This document shows, piece after piece, positions 63,192-64,000 of a stretch of 64,000 bases of DNA (position 1 is its first letter; every line of letters starts with the position of its first letter). Origin of the DNA: Collybiopsis luxurians FD-317 M1 (taxonomy: Eukaryota > Basidiomycota > Agaricomycetes > Agaricales > Omphalotaceae); assembly GCA_000827265.1 (NCBI GenBank), contig KN834806.1:251770-315769 (forward strand), written 5' to 3'. The notes beneath the pieces are model-generated. The model worked only from the letters and a program-made list of their open reading frames with translations. It had not been told where the DNA came from and ran no database searches. A program made the translations under genes and the position numbers.

Positions 63192-64000
63192 ATGGGTGGG
63201 CAATTCATCTTTTGTTAGGAAATTGGGATTGATAGGGTGCAGTGTGCTAAACCCTAGGGATGCAATAGAGTGTCTTGGATTGGTCCCTGCTTGATACCTC
63301 ACAGGCTATCGCTGCGTAATTCGACCAATTGCATGGTCTGCCCTCGCCCACACCAATTGCCTACGAAACGATGAAGGTGCCGCAATATTCCAGGTTTCCC
63401 GTTTCGGGCTTGTTCCAGGCTTATTCACCCAATCAAAAGCCCCAGTCTTGGAGCAGTGTTTTCATTTAGATCAAACTACACATATGCATTCCTTTCTGCA
63501 TCCGCGTTGGCCATGGTTCCCTTCGTGCTCACGATCGGTTATATATTTTTGCTAATCTATTGCGCTGAAATTCCTTCTCTAACAACAGCAGTGATATGTT
63601 TCCCTCTTATTATCATCCGCGTTGATAACGGTTCCTTGTGTTATCACGATCGGTTCTTAGCATATATACTTATGTTTAATATTCATAAAATGTGGAACCG
63701 CATCTAAGACTGAATACCATCTGACAATGACTACGTTCTGCCGTGCAAGACGAAATACAGATGTAATCAAGGATGTGGTCAAAAATCAGAGTCTATGGGC
63801 AAGGTAGTGTTGACTCGGACCGCCTTTACGAAATCCAGCTTGCCCTGAGTCCGTTACAGCGAGTCCCAGTTTCCAATCAGCCGCTGAGTCGGTGTTAGGC
63901 CCTAGTGTAATGGACCGAGCCAGAATCTGGGATACAAGTTGGAAGCTATCAGTAGCCGGAATCAGAATTATAGTTCGATCTTTCTATGCTCGAATTTGCT
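63192..64000. other. Right end without a supported gene
   Basis: About 800 nt. A plus-strand frame at 63456-63707 is hydrophobic but has no family motif; the duplicated phrases TGCTCACGATCGGTT near 63527 and TATCACGATCGGTT near 63641 suggest a short local repeat. No gene is called. Confidence 0.35.

Overview
This window looks like nuclear DNA of an agaricomycete (mushroom-forming basidiomycete). Genes are cut by many introns of about 45-80 nt with GT..AG ends. The protein families are ones typical of that class: DUF7918, DUF6533 and DUF6534 membrane proteins, and a PIF/Harbinger-type DDE transposase. All exon models here were derived by hand from splice signals, reading phase and family motifs. 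Where exon lengths are quoted, their sum was checked to be divisible by three.

Layout. (1) 0-9 kb is compact and housekeeping-like: the 3' end of a probable O-fucosyltransferase-family gene, an RCC1-repeat plus PHD-finger protein, the TFIIF beta subunit, and a serine-rich single-pass membrane protein. (2) 9.7-30 kb is sparser. It holds two orphan seven-helix membrane protein genes (9.8-11.0 and 28.1-29.6 kb, both minus) and a 2.7-2.9 kb tandem duplication carrying two DUF7918 genes (minus). (3) 30-36.7 kb has no gene I can support, only a decayed transposon-like fragment and a short inverted-repeat element. (4) 36.7-41.5 kb holds an MFS anion permease (plus) and a peroxisomal-type 2,4-dienoyl-CoA reductase (minus). 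(5) 42.0-48.4 kb is a tandem array of DUF6533 seven-helix genes: two full copies, one internally deleted copy between them and the beginning of a fourth unit. The array is bracketed by two copies of a sequence of about 200 bp. (6) 50.1-54.1 kb has a TA-flanked MITE, a DUF6534 gene (plus) and another orphan seven-helix gene (minus). (7) 55.5-56.7 kb is a PEX11-type peroxisome proliferation gene, with 5' relics of it at 48.9 and 59.0 kb. (8) 57-64 kb holds a Harbinger transposase relic and two diverged copies of a small basic protein.

Themes. Six apparently intact seven-helix membrane protein genes from at least three families lie within about 45 kb, plus degraded copies. Two peroxisomal functions (dienoyl-CoA reductase, PEX11) lie about 14 kb apart, separated by the DUF6533 array. 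A CACGTG palindrome lies 50-85 nt upstream of four start codons. The most unusual observation is a 2-nucleotide micro-exon that appears necessary to keep frame in both full DUF6533 genes, at the same place but with different sequence.
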